From an uncultured Gemmatimonadota bacterium (GTDB lineage Bacteria > Gemmatimonadota > Gemmatimonadetes > Gemmatimonadales > GWC2-71-9), in the NCBI GenBank assembly GCA_946887295.1, contig CAMPKP010000160.1, positions 1 to 7,171 of the forward strand: 7,171 nucleotides of DNA, read 5' to 3'. Position numbers and translations under genes: made by a program. This document shows, in pieces, positions 6,880-7,171 of the stretch (positions are counted from its first letter, which is position 1; every line of letters starts with the position of its first letter). The notes beneath the pieces were generated by a model. That model ran no database searches. It saw nothing but the letters and a program-made list of their open reading frames with translations, and was not told the DNA's origin.

Positions 6880-6885
6880 ATACTA
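6880..6885 (-). promoter_or_regulatory. Possible -10 box of the GNAT gene
   Basis: Read on the minus strand, TAGTAT lies 6 nt before the acetyltransferase ATG. That spacing would put the transcription start at or very near the ATG and agrees with the lack of a Shine-Dalgarno site. No matching -35 hexamer was found, so this is tentative. Confidence 0.25.
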
Positions 6886-6918
6886 GCCGCGGCCGGTTGC
6901 CCGCGCCATTCCGGGCAA

Positions 6919-6954
6919 GACGAAGGCCCCGGCGAGCTCGCCGGGGCCTTCGTC
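6919..6954 (-). terminator. Palindromic intrinsic terminator after the repeat-protein gene
   Basis: A perfect 36-bp palindrome centred on GAGCTC, with 18-bp GC-rich arms, lies 19 nt past the stop of the gene ending at 6974. On the minus strand it is followed by only a short T-containing stretch (TTGCCC), so the U-tract is weak. Its place between two co-directional genes supports a terminator for the upstream one and isolates the acetyltransferase. Being symmetric, it could also act on the plus strand. Confidence 0.8.
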
Positions 6955-6973
6955 CTGGGGTACAGCCTGCTCG

Positions 6974-7171
6974 TTACTGCGCGCTCTGCGTGGTGTCCAC
7001 CGAGGCGCCCGGGTCGGCCGGGACGCTCGGCTCGGAGGTGCTGCTGGTGGTGTCGGTGCCCATGCCGCTGTCCATGCCCGAGGTATCGGCGCCGGTCGAC
7101 GGCTCGTATCCACCCGTGCTCGAAGTATCCACGCCGGTCGACGGCTCGTATCCACCCGTGCTCGAGGTATC
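6974..7171 (-). CDS. Ser/Thr/Gly-rich low-complexity protein, C-terminal end (partial)
   Basis: The frame enters from the right edge and ends at TAA (6974-6976); 65 residues are visible. Two full copies of a 14-residue unit, DTSSTGGYEPSTGV or -A, are followed by a degenerate DTSGM start and then a Ser/Thr/Asp/Pro-rich tail ending DTTQSAQ. There are no Cys, Lys or Arg residues in the visible part and it is acidic, which suggests a disordered, perhaps exported or surface-exposed segment. I do not recognise the protein. The frame is chosen because the 42-bp repeat is a whole number of codons, composition is coherent, and a terminator lies just past its stop. Another frame over the same stretch opens with ATG at 7155 and gives an Arg/Pro/Ala-rich peptide that reads through the terminator; I regard that as a shadow. 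Confidence 0.6.
   Translation of the reverse strand, partial: DTSSTGGYEPSTGVDTSSTGGYEPSTGADTSGMDSGMGTDTTSSTSEPSVPADPGASVDTTQSAQ
7088..7171. repeat. 42-bp tandem repeat, two complete copies
   Basis: Copies occupy 7130-7171 and 7088-7129. They differ only at one silent position (ACC/ACT Thr codon) and in the last codon (Val/Ala). A third unit starts at 7087 but decays after about four codons. The array may continue beyond the right edge. Near-identity of the copies points to recent duplication or slippage. Confidence 0.85.

Noticed and set aside
6883..7155. Arg/Pro-rich minus-strand frame at the right edge
   Set aside because: It runs through the terminator palindrome and is the shifted frame of the repeat-encoding gene.
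7088..7171. CRISPR-like repeat
   Set aside because: The units are directly abutting, in-frame and without unique spacers; this is a coding tandem repeat.

Overview
The window is GC-rich (visibly about two-thirds G+C), densely coded and entirely leftward. Lipoprotein signals, c-type cytochromes and a PQQ dehydrogenase point to a Gram-negative aerobic bacterium. Gene style and the edge-to-edge operon would fit Gemmatimonadota or a similar soil lineage, but no marker here fixes the phylum.

Layout, in transcription order (right to left): the C-terminal end of a Ser/Thr/Gly-rich protein with 42-bp tandem repeats (7171-6974); a perfect palindromic terminator (6954-6919); a GNAT acetyltransferase (6873-6352); a 205-bp intergenic region with several inverted repeats (6351-6147); then a six-gene operon. 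The operon holds a PQQ-dependent alcohol dehydrogenase (6146-4299), a lipoprotein cytochrome c (4318-3737), cytochrome oxidase subunit II with a fused cytochrome c (3740-2781), subunit I (2784-880), subunit III (883-272) and a small membrane protein cut by the left edge (261-1). Junctions are a 20-nt overlap, three 4-nt ATGA overlaps and a 10-nt gap.

Read as a pathway, the operon encodes an alcohol-to-oxygen electron chain: alcohol to PQQ, to a lipid-anchored cytochrome c, to heme c and CuA of subunit II, to heme a, and to the heme a3/CuB site. The dehydrogenase has the second active-site aspartate typical of lanthanide-dependent (XoxF/PedH-type) enzymes. Both it and the cytochrome c carry lipobox signal peptides, so the whole chain would sit at the membrane.

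The most unusual point is in subunit I. All metal ligands, the His-Tyr pair and the A1-type glutamate are present, yet the D-channel entrance Asp is Asn and the K-channel Lys is Gln. This suggests a divergent oxidase with altered proton uptake, dedicated to the PQQ dehydrogenase.
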